From positions 34,441,698 through 34,505,697 of the forward strand of contig NC_083577.1 in the NCBI RefSeq assembly GCF_027579695.1: a stretch of 64,000 nucleotides of DNA, in the 5' to 3' direction. The notes under the pieces are model-generated. The model did no database searches. It had not been told where the DNA came from and saw only the letters and a list, made by a program, of their open reading frames with translations. A program made the translations under genes and the position numbers. Origin of the DNA: Neoarius graeffei. Taxonomy: Eukaryota > Chordata > Actinopteri > Siluriformes > Ariidae. This document shows positions 22,969-33,157 of the stretch, in pieces (within the stretch, counting starts at the first letter, position 1; each line of letters begins with the position of its first letter).

Positions 22969-23396
22969 CACTGGGCTGCGACAGTCCGTGACTAGTTGGA
23001 GACACAACAATTGCGATAAAAGACGAGAATTAGCGACAATTTTCACTTGGAAATCACACTGAATTGATATTTGCATATTTTACCGCAATTGTCGTGTCTC
23101 CAACTAGTCGCAGCCCGGCTTTCCCTTGGCAGGCAGGGAAGTAGAGGAAGCCTCACGGAAACTGACTGGAGAAGGGTTCGTGACGGCTTTGCGACACCAG
23201 CGACGCATTTGCAGCTATTTTGAGAGAAATTTTGTGGCACAAATTTTTTGAACATGTTCAAAATTTCAGCGACGAAGGAGCGACACTTTGCGACTCATGC
23301 GAGGAAACTGAGAAGCCCCGCGAATGTTTCAAGACACTTTTGAAACTCTCTCGTGAATGACGTTCGCAATTTGTCGCAAGCTGTCGCGGCCCAGTG
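22969..23396. mobile_element. 428-bp non-autonomous DNA element in the LINE
   Basis: Inverted ends CACTGGGCTGCGACAG and, from the other side, CACTGGGCCGCGACAG. It interrupts the reverse transcriptase between SPFLFAI and MDSLTDEV. A second inner inverted pair, GACTAGTTGGAGACAC at 22990 and GTGTCTCCAACTAGTC at 23093, suggests a hairpin or an element within an element. GCGACAA-type motifs are frequent. I could not define a target duplication, so the superfamily is open. Confidence 0.7.
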
Positions 23397-23719
23397 GCTT
23401 ATGGCAAACAAGAAAGGACTCAAAGCAGATCCTTGATGAAGTCCCACCTTCACCTTGAACCATTCAGTCGTTCCAACTGCACACCTCACTGCTGTTTCAC
23501 TGTTCTCATACATGTCTTGCACCATTCCTAATATACAGTGCTGAGCGTAAATGAGTGCACCCCCTTTGAAAAGTAACATTTTAAACAATATCTCAATGAA
23601 CACAAACAATTTCCAAAATGTTGACAAGACAAAGTTTAATATAACATCTGTTTAACTTATAACGGGAAAGTAAGGTTAATAATATAACTTAGATCACACA
23701 TTTTTCAGTTTTACTCAAA

Positions 23720-23948
23720 TTAGGGTGGTGCAAAAATGAGTACACCCCACAACAAAAACTACTACATCTAGTACTTTGTATGGCCTCCATGATTTTTAAT
23801 GACAGCACCAAGTCTTCTAGGCATGGAACGAACAAGCTGGCGACATTTTGCAACATCAATCTTTTTCCATTCTTCAACAACGACCTCTTTTAGTGACTGG
23901 ATGCTGGATGGAGAGTGATGCTTAACTTGTCTCTTCAGAATTCCCCAA
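23720..23948 (-). pseudogene. Inverted copy of Tc1 D transposase C-terminus
   Basis: The - strand frame reads LWGILKRQVKHHSPSSIQSL, then KIDVAKCRQLVRSMPRR and HGGHTKY, close to the C-terminal end at 24745-24926 in the same element. A few residues differ (K/E, V/A, R/H), so the duplication has aged. Confidence 0.9.
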
Positions 23949-24926
23949 AGAAAATAATTTCTTTCCACCACAAAGGTGAAGGCTACAAGAAGATCAGCAA
24001 AGCTTTACTTATCAGTCAGAATACTGGAGCAAAAGTGGTACAAAAATTTAAGAAAGATGGAACTGCAACCATCTCACAGAGACGTCCAGGTCATCCACAG
24101 AAGTTAACACCTCGACAGGAGCGTCTTCTGATGAGAAGGGTTGAAGAAAATCGGCATGCAAGTTCACTGCAGTTATCTAAAGAAGTAGAAAGCCAAACTG
24201 GGGTGACTATTTCCCGTGACACAATACGGCGTACACTGCAGAGGAATGGCATGCATGGATGCCGTCCATGAAAGAAGCCTCTCCTAAAGCCCAGGCACAA
24301 AAAAGCCCACCTAGAGTTTGCCAGGGCCCATGCTGACAAAGATGAAGACTACTGGGACTCTATACTCTGGAGTGATGAGACCAAGATAAATGTTTTTGGA
24401 ACTGATGGCTTCAAAACTGTATGGCGTTGCAAAGGTGAGGAATACAAAGAAAAACGCATGGTGCCTACAGTGAAACATGGTGGTGGCAGTGTCCTTATGT
24501 GGGGCTGCATGAGTGCTGCTGGTGTCGGGGAGCTGCATTTCATTGATGGTATCATGAATTCACAGATGTATTGCTCTATACTGAAAGAGAAGATGCTACC
24601 ATCACTCCGTGCTCTTGGTCGTCGTGCACTTTTCCAACATGACTAAACACACATCTAAGGCCACTGTTGGATTTCTGAAGAAGAACAGGGTGAAAGGGAT
24701 TCAGTGGCCAAGTACGTCTCCTGATCTGAACCCGATCGAACACCTATGGGGAATTCTGAAGAGACAAGTTGAGCATCACTCTCCATCCAGCATCCAGTCA
24801 CTAAAAGAGGTCGTTGTTGAAGAACGGAAAAAGATTGATGCTGCAAAATGTCGCCAACTTGTTCATTCCATGCCTAGAAGACTTGGTGCTGTCATTAAAA
24901 ATCATGGAGGCCATACAAAGTACTAG
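23949..24926 (+). pseudogene. Tc1 transposase pseudogene (element D)
   Basis: Lacks its start codon: the frame opens abruptly at FHHKGEGYKKISKALLIS because of the inverted duplication to its left. It continues through GTATISQRRPGHPQKLTPRQ to a TGA at 24269-24271 (where Arg is expected). The catalytic half contains LWSDETKINVF and WGCMSAAGVGELHF. Near 24643 about eight bases are missing after FQHD, removing the NDP that normally follows and shifting the frame. TSPDLNPIEHLWGILKRQ and the C-terminus HTKY with a stop follow. At least three independent defects. Confidence 0.9.
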
Positions 24927-25203
24927 ATGGAGTAGTTTTTGTTGTGGGGTGTACTCATTTTTGCACCACCCTAATTTGAGTAAAACTGAAAAAATGTGTA
25001 ATCTAAGTTTATATTATTAGCCTTACTTTCACGTTATAAGTTAAACAGATGTTATATTAAAAACTTTGTCTTGTCAACATTTTGGAAATTGTTTGTGTTC
25101 GTTGAGATATTGTTTAAAATGTTACTTTTCAAAGGGGGTGGACTCATTTACGCTCAGCACTGTACTTCTCATTCACTCCACACTTTCTCATCCAATACCA
25201 CGG

Positions 25204-25528
25204 GGCGGCACGGAGGTGTAGTGGTCAGCACGGTCGCCTCACAGCAAGAAAGCTCCGGGTTCGAACCCAGGGACCGGCGAGAGCCTTTCTGTGTGGACTG
25301 TGCATGTTCTCCCTGTGTCTGCGTGGGTTTCCTGCAGGTTTCCTCCACAGTCCAAAGACATGCAATTAGGTTGACGTGGGGCGGCCTTAGTCTGATGTGC
25401 CCTTGAGCAAGGTACCTGACCCCTGACTGCTCCCCGGGCGCTCTGGTGTGGCTGCCCACTGCTCTGGGTGTGTGTGTTCACTGCTTCAGATGGGTTGGAT
25501 GCAGAGGATAAATAATGTGACAAATAAA
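25204..25528 (+). mobile_element. SINE copy 7, subfamily with a different 3' body
   Basis: The head GGCGGCACGGAGGTGTAG and B box GGTTCGAACCC are as in the other copies. After TGCAATTAGGTTGACGTG it diverges into GCCCTTGAGCAAGGTACC, TGACTGCTCCCCGGGCG and a GATAAATAATGTGACAAATA tail. This is the common fish arrangement in which one tRNA head is joined to another 3' half. It replaces the 5' half of the RTE-like LINE. Confidence 0.8.
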
Positions 25529-25689
25529 GGTTTCTCCTCTTCTCTCTAAAATACCATAACTCAGATAGAAAGCCAGGAGATAAAAATATTAGCCTTACAT
25601 AGAACAATGCCATCATTTTGCAAATGTGTTAAAACATTGAGAGTAACTGTGTAATTTCTGTAAAGTCACTCACCATTATAGTCCTGCAC

Positions 25690-26060
25690 TGAAGAGGTGT
25701 TCAACGAGTCAATGACGATTCGAGACCGAATCGACTCATTGAATCGGTTCACTTAGGTGGAATTTAAGAGCCGACTCGCGTTCATTTGTAGCTCCGCCCC
25801 CTCCCTGCGACGTTTCTATCGCAGCGTTGTCATGGAAACATGTACAAGCAATGCTGTGTGTCAATAACAAATGTTTATTTGATTAAGTAGATTAAGATTT
25901 CATGAAACAATATGAGTCACAGCGAACAACCTCTGGTCAAAAACTTGGGTCCGGTTTCAATACAAATATCAATGAGCTGTTTCGGAGTCGACTCTTATTT
26001 AGTGAACTGAATCAAATGATGTGACTCACTGAAAAGAGTCGGGATCCCCATCGCAGCGCG
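25690..26060. repeat. Possible short inverted-repeat element
   Basis: GAGTCAATGACGATTCGAG-type motifs at the left and GAGTCGACTC/GAGTCGGGATC-type motifs at the right are roughly mirror-placed around AT-rich sequence, but the pairing is weak. It lies just upstream of the ccnyl1 promoter. It could equally be unrelated intergenic sequence. Confidence 0.25.
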
Positions 26061-26104
26061 CAGGGTCACTGAATGTAGAGTTTATGGGCAAAACCGTGGA
26101 CAAG

Positions 26105-26195
26105 CCAATGGACACAACTTTTTTTTTTTTTGAGTGGCAGAGACGTCAGCCAATAACAGGCACTGTTCTGGTTTTGTTATGACCATACAGCCAAT
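26105..26195 (+). promoter_or_regulatory. ccnyl1: ccnyl1 proximal promoter: three CCAAT boxes and a CRE-like half-site
   Basis: CCAAT occurs at 26105-26109, 26150-26154 and 26191-26195, all in the same orientation and spaced about 41-45 bp, as in NF-Y-dependent promoters. A GACGTCA half-site of a cAMP-response element lies at 26142-26148, directly before the second CCAAT. GC-rich sequence and the presumed start region follow. There is no clear TATA box; TTTTAAAAG at about 26210 is a weak candidate. Function is inferred from motif type and position only. Confidence 0.55.
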
Positions 26196-26224
26196 AGTAA
26201 TTGATGGAATTTTAAAAGAGGCGG

Positions 26225-27084
26225 GTCCCGGCGGCTTCAGTGGCGGAACAGATGGCGGCGGCGGCGGATTGCGATAGTGTCCGGTGGAGGAGGGGATAAC
26301 CGGAGGGAGCCGAGCATAAAGAAAGCCGCGGGGGCGAGGATTAGCACTTCGGGAAAGAAACGGTTAATTTCTCGTCGCACGAGCTTTTCCATTCATTTGT
26401 TCCGGAGCGGTAGAGCAGCGCGCGGACGGTGTGGGCAGAGGCCTCAGCGGGGGATCCGGTACCGAGCCCCGACTCTGGACCGGACTTTCCCGGTTGAAAG
26501 TGTCTGTTCTAGGGGCGAATAACCACATCTCTGCTCGGTGCTAACCGGCGTCTCCAAAGCGCGGCGGAGGTCAGAGCTTCCCTGTCGAGTCGGTTAAAGG
26601 GACGGACTGTAGCCGGCTAGCTGAGGCTAACTGACCGCCCATTCAGAAATAATGGCGAGTTGGCTAGCTGTATTAGCCTGCTAGGCTAAATAACAATGGG
26701 CAGATGAGCTGGTGGCCGTTCAGAGAGCTGTGAGAGAAACTGAAATGTAGCCTCCGGTTTGTATGGATCCGAGCACTGGGCTGAAGCGGCGGTAGTTGGG
26801 TAGGGCGTTAGCTGGATTAAGTTAGCTAGCTGTGTTTAGCCGGAGTGCCGCCCGCGCGCGCGCTCCCGTGCCGTGTCCGAATGAGAGCGCGCGCAGTCGC
26901 GTCCACACACGCCGGAGCCCCGTTCCGCCTGCTGGCCGCCTGCTGAGCGAGCAGCGACCCGACTGCGTCCGGTCTCTAACCCCGTCTCACTGCGCTTTCC
27001 GATGGGCCGCTGATGTGTGGAGTGAGCGCGGTGTGAATTTCACAGGACCTGGGTTTTGGGTCTCGACCCTGAGCGCGGTGCATC
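26225..27084 (+). promoter_or_regulatory. ccnyl1: ccnyl1 CpG island and 5' UTR region
   Basis: Sharply more G+C-rich and CpG-rich than its surroundings (for example GATGGCGGCGGCGGCGG at about 26251 and CGCCCGCGCGCGCGCTCC at about 26848). It leads without a break into the ATG at 27085. Such islands mark housekeeping-type vertebrate promoters. The exact start site and any 5' UTR intron cannot be fixed from sequence. The open frames within it (26277-26522, 26832-27188) are GC-driven and not supported. Confidence 0.75.
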
Positions 27085-27238
27085 ATGGGGAATACGGTGT
27101 CTTGCTGTGTGTCTCCCAGCGGAAGTCCGAAACTCCCGCGGCCCACCGAGCGCCTCGAGGACTACCAGATAAACGCGGACCTGAGTGAGGACACCGGGCC
27201 GTACCTGCAGCATATCAGCGACCGGGAACTGCCCGATG
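27085..27238 (+). CDS. ccnyl1: ccnyl1 coding exon 1 (N-myristoylation module)
   Basis: Encodes the N-terminus of cyclin Y-like 1: [20 protein letters not shown], then [18 protein letters not shown] and [12 protein letters not shown]. MGNTxSCC is the hallmark of the cyclin Y family: Gly2 is a myristoylation site and Cys7/Cys8 are likely palmitoylation sites, which together anchor the cyclin at the plasma membrane. LQHISDRE is also conserved. The ATG at 27085 is chosen because only it gives Gly at position 2, and it lies in the CpG island. The exon ends one base into an Asp codon at donor G/GTAGGT, which opens directly into a minisatellite. Cyclin Y proteins recruit CDK14/CDK16-type kinases that phosphorylate the Wnt co-receptor LRP6. 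Confidence 0.95.
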
Positions 27239-28388
27239 GTAGGTTCTGATTTACTCCACAGGTCTGGTTCTGATTTACTCCACAGGTCTGGTTCTGATTT
27301 ACTCCACAGATCTGGTTCTGATTTACTCCGCAGGTCTGGTTCTGATTTACTCCGCAGGTCTGGTTCTGATTTACCCCACAGGTTCGATATTGGTTTTGGC
27401 CATAGACCTGGTACTGACTTTCCCAACAGGTCAGGTATTGGTTTAAGCCATAGTTAAGTACTGATTTACCCCACAGGCTCAATCTTGGTTTAACCCAGTG
27501 GCTTGGCCCACAGGCCAGGCACTGATTTGCCTCTTAGACCCAGTACTTTGCCCCTTAGATTCGGTACTGACTTGCCTCTTAGACTTGGTACTGGTTTGCC
27601 CCACAGGCCAGGCACTGATTTGTCTCTTAGACTTGGTTCTGATTTGCTCCACAGGTCTGGTTCTGACTTGCCCCGCAGGTCTGGTTCTGATTTACCCTAC
27701 AGGTTCGATATTGGTTTTGGCCATAGACCTGGTACTGACTTTCCCAACAGGTCAGGTATTGGTTTAAGCCATAGTTAAGTACTGATTTACCCCACAGGCT
27801 CAATCTTGGTTTAACCCAGTGGTTTGGCCCACAGGCCAGGTACTGACTTGCCCCTTAGACTCGGTACTGACTTGCCCCACAGGCCAGGTACTGATTTGCC
27901 CCACAGACTCAGTACTGGTTTGCCTCTTAGACCCGGTACTGACTTGCCCCACAGGCCAGGTACTGGTTTTCCCCTTAGACTCGGTACTGACTTGCCCCAC
28001 AGGCCAGGTACTGGTTTTCACCTTAGACTCGGTACTGACTTGCCCCACAGGCCAGGTACTGGTTTTCACCTTAGACTCGGTACTGACTTGCCCCACAGGC
28101 CAGGTACTGGTTTTCCCCTTAGACTCGGTACTGACTTGCCCCACAGGCCAGGTACTGGTTTTCACCTTAGACTCGGTACTGACTTGCCCCACAGGCCAGG
28201 TACTGGTTTTCACCTTAGACTCGGTACTGACTTGCCCCACAGGCCAGGTACTGGTTTTCCCCTTAGACTCGGTACTGACTTGCCCCACAGGCCAGGTACT
28301 GGTTTTCACCTTAGACTCGGTACTGACTTGCCCCACAGGCCAGGTACTGGTTTTCACCTTAGACTCGGTACTGACTTGCCCCACAGGC
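27239..28388. repeat. Minisatellite at the ccnyl1 exon 1 donor
   Basis: Starts at the splice donor with ~24-bp units (GGTCTGGTTCTGATTTACTC plus CACA), about six copies. It then diversifies into units such as GGCCAGGTACTGGTTTTC plus ACCTTAGACTCGGTACTG and ACTTGCCCCACA, giving a 48-bp dimer that repeats about ten times from 27930 to 28385. A block of ~350 bp is itself duplicated (27380-27510 against 27700-27835). It creates long meaningless open frames on both strands (up to 204 codons). Confidence 0.94.
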
Positions 28389-28570
28389 CACATGTGAAGC
28401 ACAAGGCATTGCACAATTTATCATTTATTACTCATTAAATCAATATTATGATACCAGTATTGCACAAATGTACTGAATGTTCGCTTAACCAGTCACTCAA
28501 GCTGTTTCACACTCAAACCCTGGAGATTAACAGCATTATTGATCATGCAGAAGCTGTGTTCTTGGAGTCT

Positions 28571-28600
28571 TGTTTGTTTGTTTGTTTGTTTGTTTGTTTT
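28571..28600. repeat. (TTTG)n microsatellite
   Basis: Seven tandem TTTG units followed by T and A runs. Confidence 0.9.
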
Positions 28601-29797
28601 TACAAGGAGGTTTTTTTTTTAAATAAACAATTCCCTTTCACAAAAATGTTTGCACTCACCCTGAATCCTAGTGGTCCTTTCATTCCTGAACTGCTCCAAT
28701 GTTTTGTTTTGTTTTTAAATTCACTGACTTTACCTTTTTCTACTATTGTTGCATCACTGCGCAAACTGAAATCGACACTTTGTTGTACTCTTTCCCAGTA
28801 ATTTGTCAGTTTCTGTTCACACACAAGCTGTCCCAGTAATTTCCTCAAGAATTTCACAAGCTCTCATCATCGATCTGGTCATCACCTTTCCCAGGATTTC
28901 AACCCTGGCATACATGGCATGGCACTTAACTGTTTTCCAGTTAATTGTGATTTTAATTTTGGTGGAAATTATCCTGGCCAACATTTTAACCTGTGTAGTA
29001 ATATAAACGGCACATTCATACCGTACAGCCTCGGTGTGTGTTCTCTGGTGTCTTGTCATCTGTTCAAGTCTTACTTGACACACGGATATATTTTTCTTCA
29101 CCAGTTTGACTCAAGGTTCAAGTGGGTTCTGTTACTCAACAAAACTAACACCCAGCTACCAGGAAACGTTAGAACGTAGGCTCTTAAAAATCACCTGTAA
29201 GAGTGAGCTTCGTATAAGAAGACACATCTTTAGTTTCCTACTGGAGCCGTTTGCAGAGTTTACGCCTGTTTATTTTGCCCCCCTGGGGACATCCTGGACA
29301 GCCCCACAGAGGGGGATGCGCATTCCTGGCGTCGGGTTTGAGCATTAGTTTAAACACACGTTGCCGTGCATGTGCAGTTCACCAGTACAGCTGCTGTAAG
29401 TCTGTGTGATAAGGGCATTCCAGCCTGTTCCCCTGAGATAGCAAGAGAAGAACGGAAACGTGCAGCGAGTCAGACAAGACTCTCAAATATCTGCGCTATT
29501 CCTGACATTCCAGTGAAGTGATGATGGTTTCATCCTCGCCCTCCATCCTTCCTTCGCGCTATTCTAGAGAATTGGCTGGAACAGATATGTTAGATGGCAC
29601 TGGACTTGGAAGGCGACCCCAGAGGTGCGCACTCGGCTACTAAGATCGGGCCATTATTAAAAAAATGTTCTGTTTCCGGTCCACCGGCCGGGTGAGTGCC
29701 GTTTGTGCGGTTGAAATTTTTTTTTTTTTAACGCCGGTTTTTCGACATTATTTTCAGGTTTGTAAATCTAAAATCGAACTTGACATTTCCGCATTCC

Positions 29798-30583
29798 CAG
29801 GGCTTTCCACTAAGGCTCATACTAGCCAGCCATGACAAATAAGTAGCCAGCCGGGGGGGAGTAAACACAAAATAAACTCCTGTGCACGCAGTTCCCAGGA
29901 TTAAATGTATTTTCCACAGACCATTTATTTATTCACTTTACTCAAATACAAAGTAAAATGGCAGTAAATCTTCTTTCTTTTCTTGCATATTGCATCATGA
30001 GGCGTTCCTGGCTTGTAAATCTCTTATTTTCGGTGCATGACACATTCACGCAGCTGAGCATGCTATGAATTAACAACGACAACGGTCTGCAGTGGCGGCT
30101 ACACAAACACTCAGCGAACATTTCTCCATTTGTGTATGAAAACACACTCCAACCACTCAGTTTGGTTTCATTTACAACCAACGGTGTCTTTTGATGCCAG
30201 CACGTAATTGAACGAGAGAAGACTGGTTTACCGGAGACAAAATAAGCATCATCTCTGCTTCTGTTCCCTCCGACGGCCCCGACACACTACTGCCTCCACC
30301 GAGTGCGCGCACACACCACATGTCGGGGCCGTGGATGAGTTACTCTCCCTTGATCAATGAAGTCGGCGGGGAATTTGTGGTTATTATCGGTACAAACAGC
30401 GCGAATCACAACTTAAATGAGTGCGGTTCAGTTTGACATTGTCAGTCCGTTAGATAAACATTTTAATTTTATTAAAATCGAAAATTAATATTTAGAGCCT
30501 GTGGGCTGCAAAAATAATAGTCATTAAAGTAGCCGGCTGGACTTAATTGTGTAGTCGGCGGCCGGCGCTTGTGGAAAGCCCTG
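29798..30583. mobile_element. hAT-type non-autonomous element
   Basis: Ends are inverted: CAGGGCTTTCCAC on the left, and CAGGGCTTTCCACAAGCG read from the right. CAGGG...CCCTG ends are typical of hAT. The flanks share CATTCC (29792-29797, 30584-30589), extending to GCATTCC if one end base is counted in the duplication. Internal repeats resembling TAGCCAGCC/GGCTGGACT occur near both ends. There is no coding capacity. Confidence 0.65.
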
Positions 30584-31930
30584 CATTCCACGCAGAATAT
30601 AGAATTGAATCAGCTCTGCGCATGCGCCGTGCGGCACAAAAAAATGGCAGCCACCATGAAGGAAGCAGATCCGGAGTTTTCAAACATTTGCTTAAGTGTG
30701 AAATCGCAAAATGGTATTCTAGCGAACAACAAAATAGAAAAGATTCAGAAAAACAAATCATTCAGTGATCATTTTAATAGTGTAATTTCATCCGAACTAG
30801 GCCTAACGCTCGATTTAGAACTACAGAAAGTCCGTGTGTCGGACGTTTTAAGTACCTTTGTAAAAGTTTTGCAAATGTTGCAGTCAGCATTTAAAATGCT
30901 AACTTAAAGTTTTTGTACAAGTTTCAGTTGATTAAACCGTCATATTTTATTAAATGTGTCTGCTTTTGTAATAAAAAAGTACTGAAAGAAAAAGCAAACA
31001 CAGCATTGCGATTTCTTATCCATCCATATAGTAAAAAAAAAATCCCTCCCTCCCAACTGAACATTTTTTTGCTCACCCGGTGGACAGGAAACGGATTTTT
31101 TTTTAAGGATGGCCTCAGATACGAATCCCAGAGTTTATTTACACGCTCGTCTGGTGTTGCCTTGGTGAAATTGAGGAAGCCTGTTAATCAGAGAAGCGTG
31201 CCCATACCAAGCATACCTTGCATGTTGAACTTGGATATCTCTTCTCCTGTCGGAGCGTCCTGCTCCATCCCCCTCCCCGGGTTTATTTTTGACATGGCAG
31301 CATGGCACTCCCAGTTTAGCACGCTCAGCTGTTGAGAGATTGACCCTCTTTGAATGAAGTTGCATGTGCCAAAGCAGTGTGTTCGATGCATAAGATCAAA
31401 AACGCGACCTTCTAGATGCGTTCGTTAACAACGCTAATCAGCCATGAACCATAATAAGAGACTAGTTTTGCACGTGCTGTCTTTTGTGTCTTGCGCCCTG
31501 TTCACTGTTGAACAGCGGACACTACTAAATACAGGTGTGGATGGGGGCAGATGTGTCCAGGACATGTGCGGGTCCGTATTACGTTTGTAGTACGAATTGT
31601 AATGCATCCCAGACATCAAAACACCGTCGTCTTTTTGTTTTTGAAGAAAGCACATGAATAAATGTGATTGGCTGAGCAAAAGCTGCCCATAATGCTAGAC
31701 AATCAGTTGGCGGTCTAAGCATATTTGGCAGTTTGATTAGAAAATCATCCAGTGGCTAAATATAGGCTACTGGGGCAGGTTTTGAAGTGGCGTCATGTGA
31801 CTTTTGACAACGCCGCAAATTTTTTATCATCAAATTCTATTTCTCATTTAATTAAATATCGGAATGCATTTCTGATCGCTATTTTGTCGCTGCTATAGCA
31901 AGTTGAGTGTTTGAAATATGCTCTGTAATA

Positions 31931-32726
31931 CACTAAGTAACTTTAAAAACGCACATTTGATAAAACTTGCTGAATTCGTGCTGAGTTTATCTCAAGAAGA
32001 AAAGAAATATATCACAATGAAAAAATAACTTCGTTCCGCCCGAATAAGTTCCAAATCTGTGCTCAAATCAGAATTTAAGGGAGTTGTACTCAATAACGTA
32101 CAATATGACTCGGGTAGTCAATGACATGGACAGGCTTTAATTTTCAAACAAATTTTTCATACACTGTACACACACACACACAATCTTGCCTATAAATACC
32201 CGGGGGAAATGATGGGAAAATTGTCATTATTGAAGATGCCACGCCTAAGCCAAAATCAACGTGAACAGGCCATCGGGATGTTGCGTGCCGGAAGTACACA
32301 GACAGAGGTCGCCCGGCACTTCGGTGTTCATCATTCGACCATTTCCCGTTTGAGTCAGCGTTACAGACAGACAGGGAGCACCAGGGATCGTCCACGCCCT
32401 GGTCAGCCTCGAGTCACGACGCCAGTTCAGGATCAGCACATCAGGCTAGCTCACCTCCGTGACAGATTCCTGACACCCTCAGTCACTGCTGCTGAGACCC
32501 CTGGACGACACAGACCCAGAATCTCCAGCATGACGGTCCGAACATGGACCAGCTGTCACTTTGAATTTTTTTATTGTGAATTAATTCTTGAGTTTGGCAA
32601 TAAATGTCCTTTATCGATGTTTCAAGATGTGTGTGCATTACATACAATATCATAAATTTCAAATATATGCATGGATCTAAAGTGACATCGTGTTGAATTC
32701 CATTGTGCGTTTTTAAAGTTACTTAG
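31931..32726 (+). mobile_element. Tc1-like transposon E, internally deleted
   Basis: Inverted ends share ACTAAGTAACTTTAAAAACG (left from about 31933, right ending about 32726), with TA on both sides (31929-31930, 32727-32728). Only the N-terminal third of a transposase remains, so this is an ~800-bp deletion derivative. Confidence 0.75.
32236..32560 (+). pseudogene. Tc1 transposase N-terminal fragment (element E)
   Basis: From the ATG at 32236: MPRLSQNQREQAIGMLRAG, then a helix-turn-helix (VARHFGVHHSTISRLSQRY), a GQPRVTT hook, and LAHLRDRFLTPSVTAAETPG to RPRISSMTVRT. The frame then runs into non-homologous sequence. The whole catalytic domain is deleted. It belongs to a different Tc1 family from elements A-D, so several lineages invaded this locus. 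Confidence 0.85.
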
Positions 32727-33157
32727 TATACATCAGTCCATATGTCAAAGCAATGGCTGTAAACGAGGTTCGTCGAGACCTGTGCGAGACCTCGTAGGAT
32801 GGAAGTAAAACGTACAGCGGAAATCAAAGTCATCAACATTCCCTGTGTCTGAAATCACTCAGTTGTTCACTACTTCCTATATAGGGAATTACTATATAGA
32901 GGAAAAACCGCTTTCGGACACCAGTCCGTCACGCTGGTATTTACGTCATTACTGTCGCACAATTAAAATGTGCCAGATCAACCGGCTGGTAGTTTTCAAA
33001 ATAATAAACACATGCATGTATTTTTGTGATAAATCCGTATTATACTGAGCGCATTTCCCACATTAATCAATACAAAGTCCCTGCATCTTTCAGTTCTTTT
33101 TTTTTTTTAATCAAGGCTGAATACTTCCTTCTTTGCCGCTGCCTTTTATTTACGGAA

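Larger units (their letters stand above)
23536..25162 (+). mobile_element. Tc1-like transposon D with duplicated, inverted end
   Basis: Flanked by TA (23534-23535, 25163-25164). Terminal repeats start CAGTGCTGAGCGTAAATG. Unusually, the inverted identity runs about 410 bp inward and includes protein-coding sequence. 23709-23948 is the reverse complement of the transposase C-terminus at about 24745-24960, so the original left end and the N-terminal codons have been replaced. It interrupts the RTE-like LINE between GVNEK and DMYENS. Confidence 0.92.
22150..25203 (-). mobile_element. RTE-like LINE, 3' part, split by two DNA elements
   Basis: Read on the - strand from 25203, it encodes fragments WYWMRKCGVNEK, then (after a Tc1) DMYENSETAVRCAVGTTEWF and VGLHQGSALSPFLFAI, then (after a second insertion) MDSLTDEVRQESPWN and MMFADDDVICGES. 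Further on come VMYGLETVPLTKRQEAKLEV, MRLRWYGHILRRD and GRPKRRYMDVV, ending WRRKIRCGDP near 22165. GLHQGSALSPFLF and FADD are reverse-transcriptase palm motifs, and the C-terminal series is typical of RTE-type elements. The 5' half (endonuclease and RT fingers) is missing beyond 25204, where a SINE begins. Several small frameshifts make it inactive. Confidence 0.88.

Noticed and set aside
26277-27188. Open frames in the ccnyl1 5' UTR (81 and 118 codons)
   Set aside because: High G+C makes stops rare; the second overlaps exon 1 out of frame and lacks any conserved motif.
27800-28438. Long open frames on both strands (about 190-204 codons)
   Set aside because: Minisatellite with a unit length divisible by three, so absence of stops is automatic; it lies in an intron.
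30569-30907. 112-codon frame with a Kozak-like ATG (MAATMKEADPEFSN)
   Set aside because: No recognised domain, no splice support and adjacent to a hAT end; it may be a relic, but a gene call is not supported.
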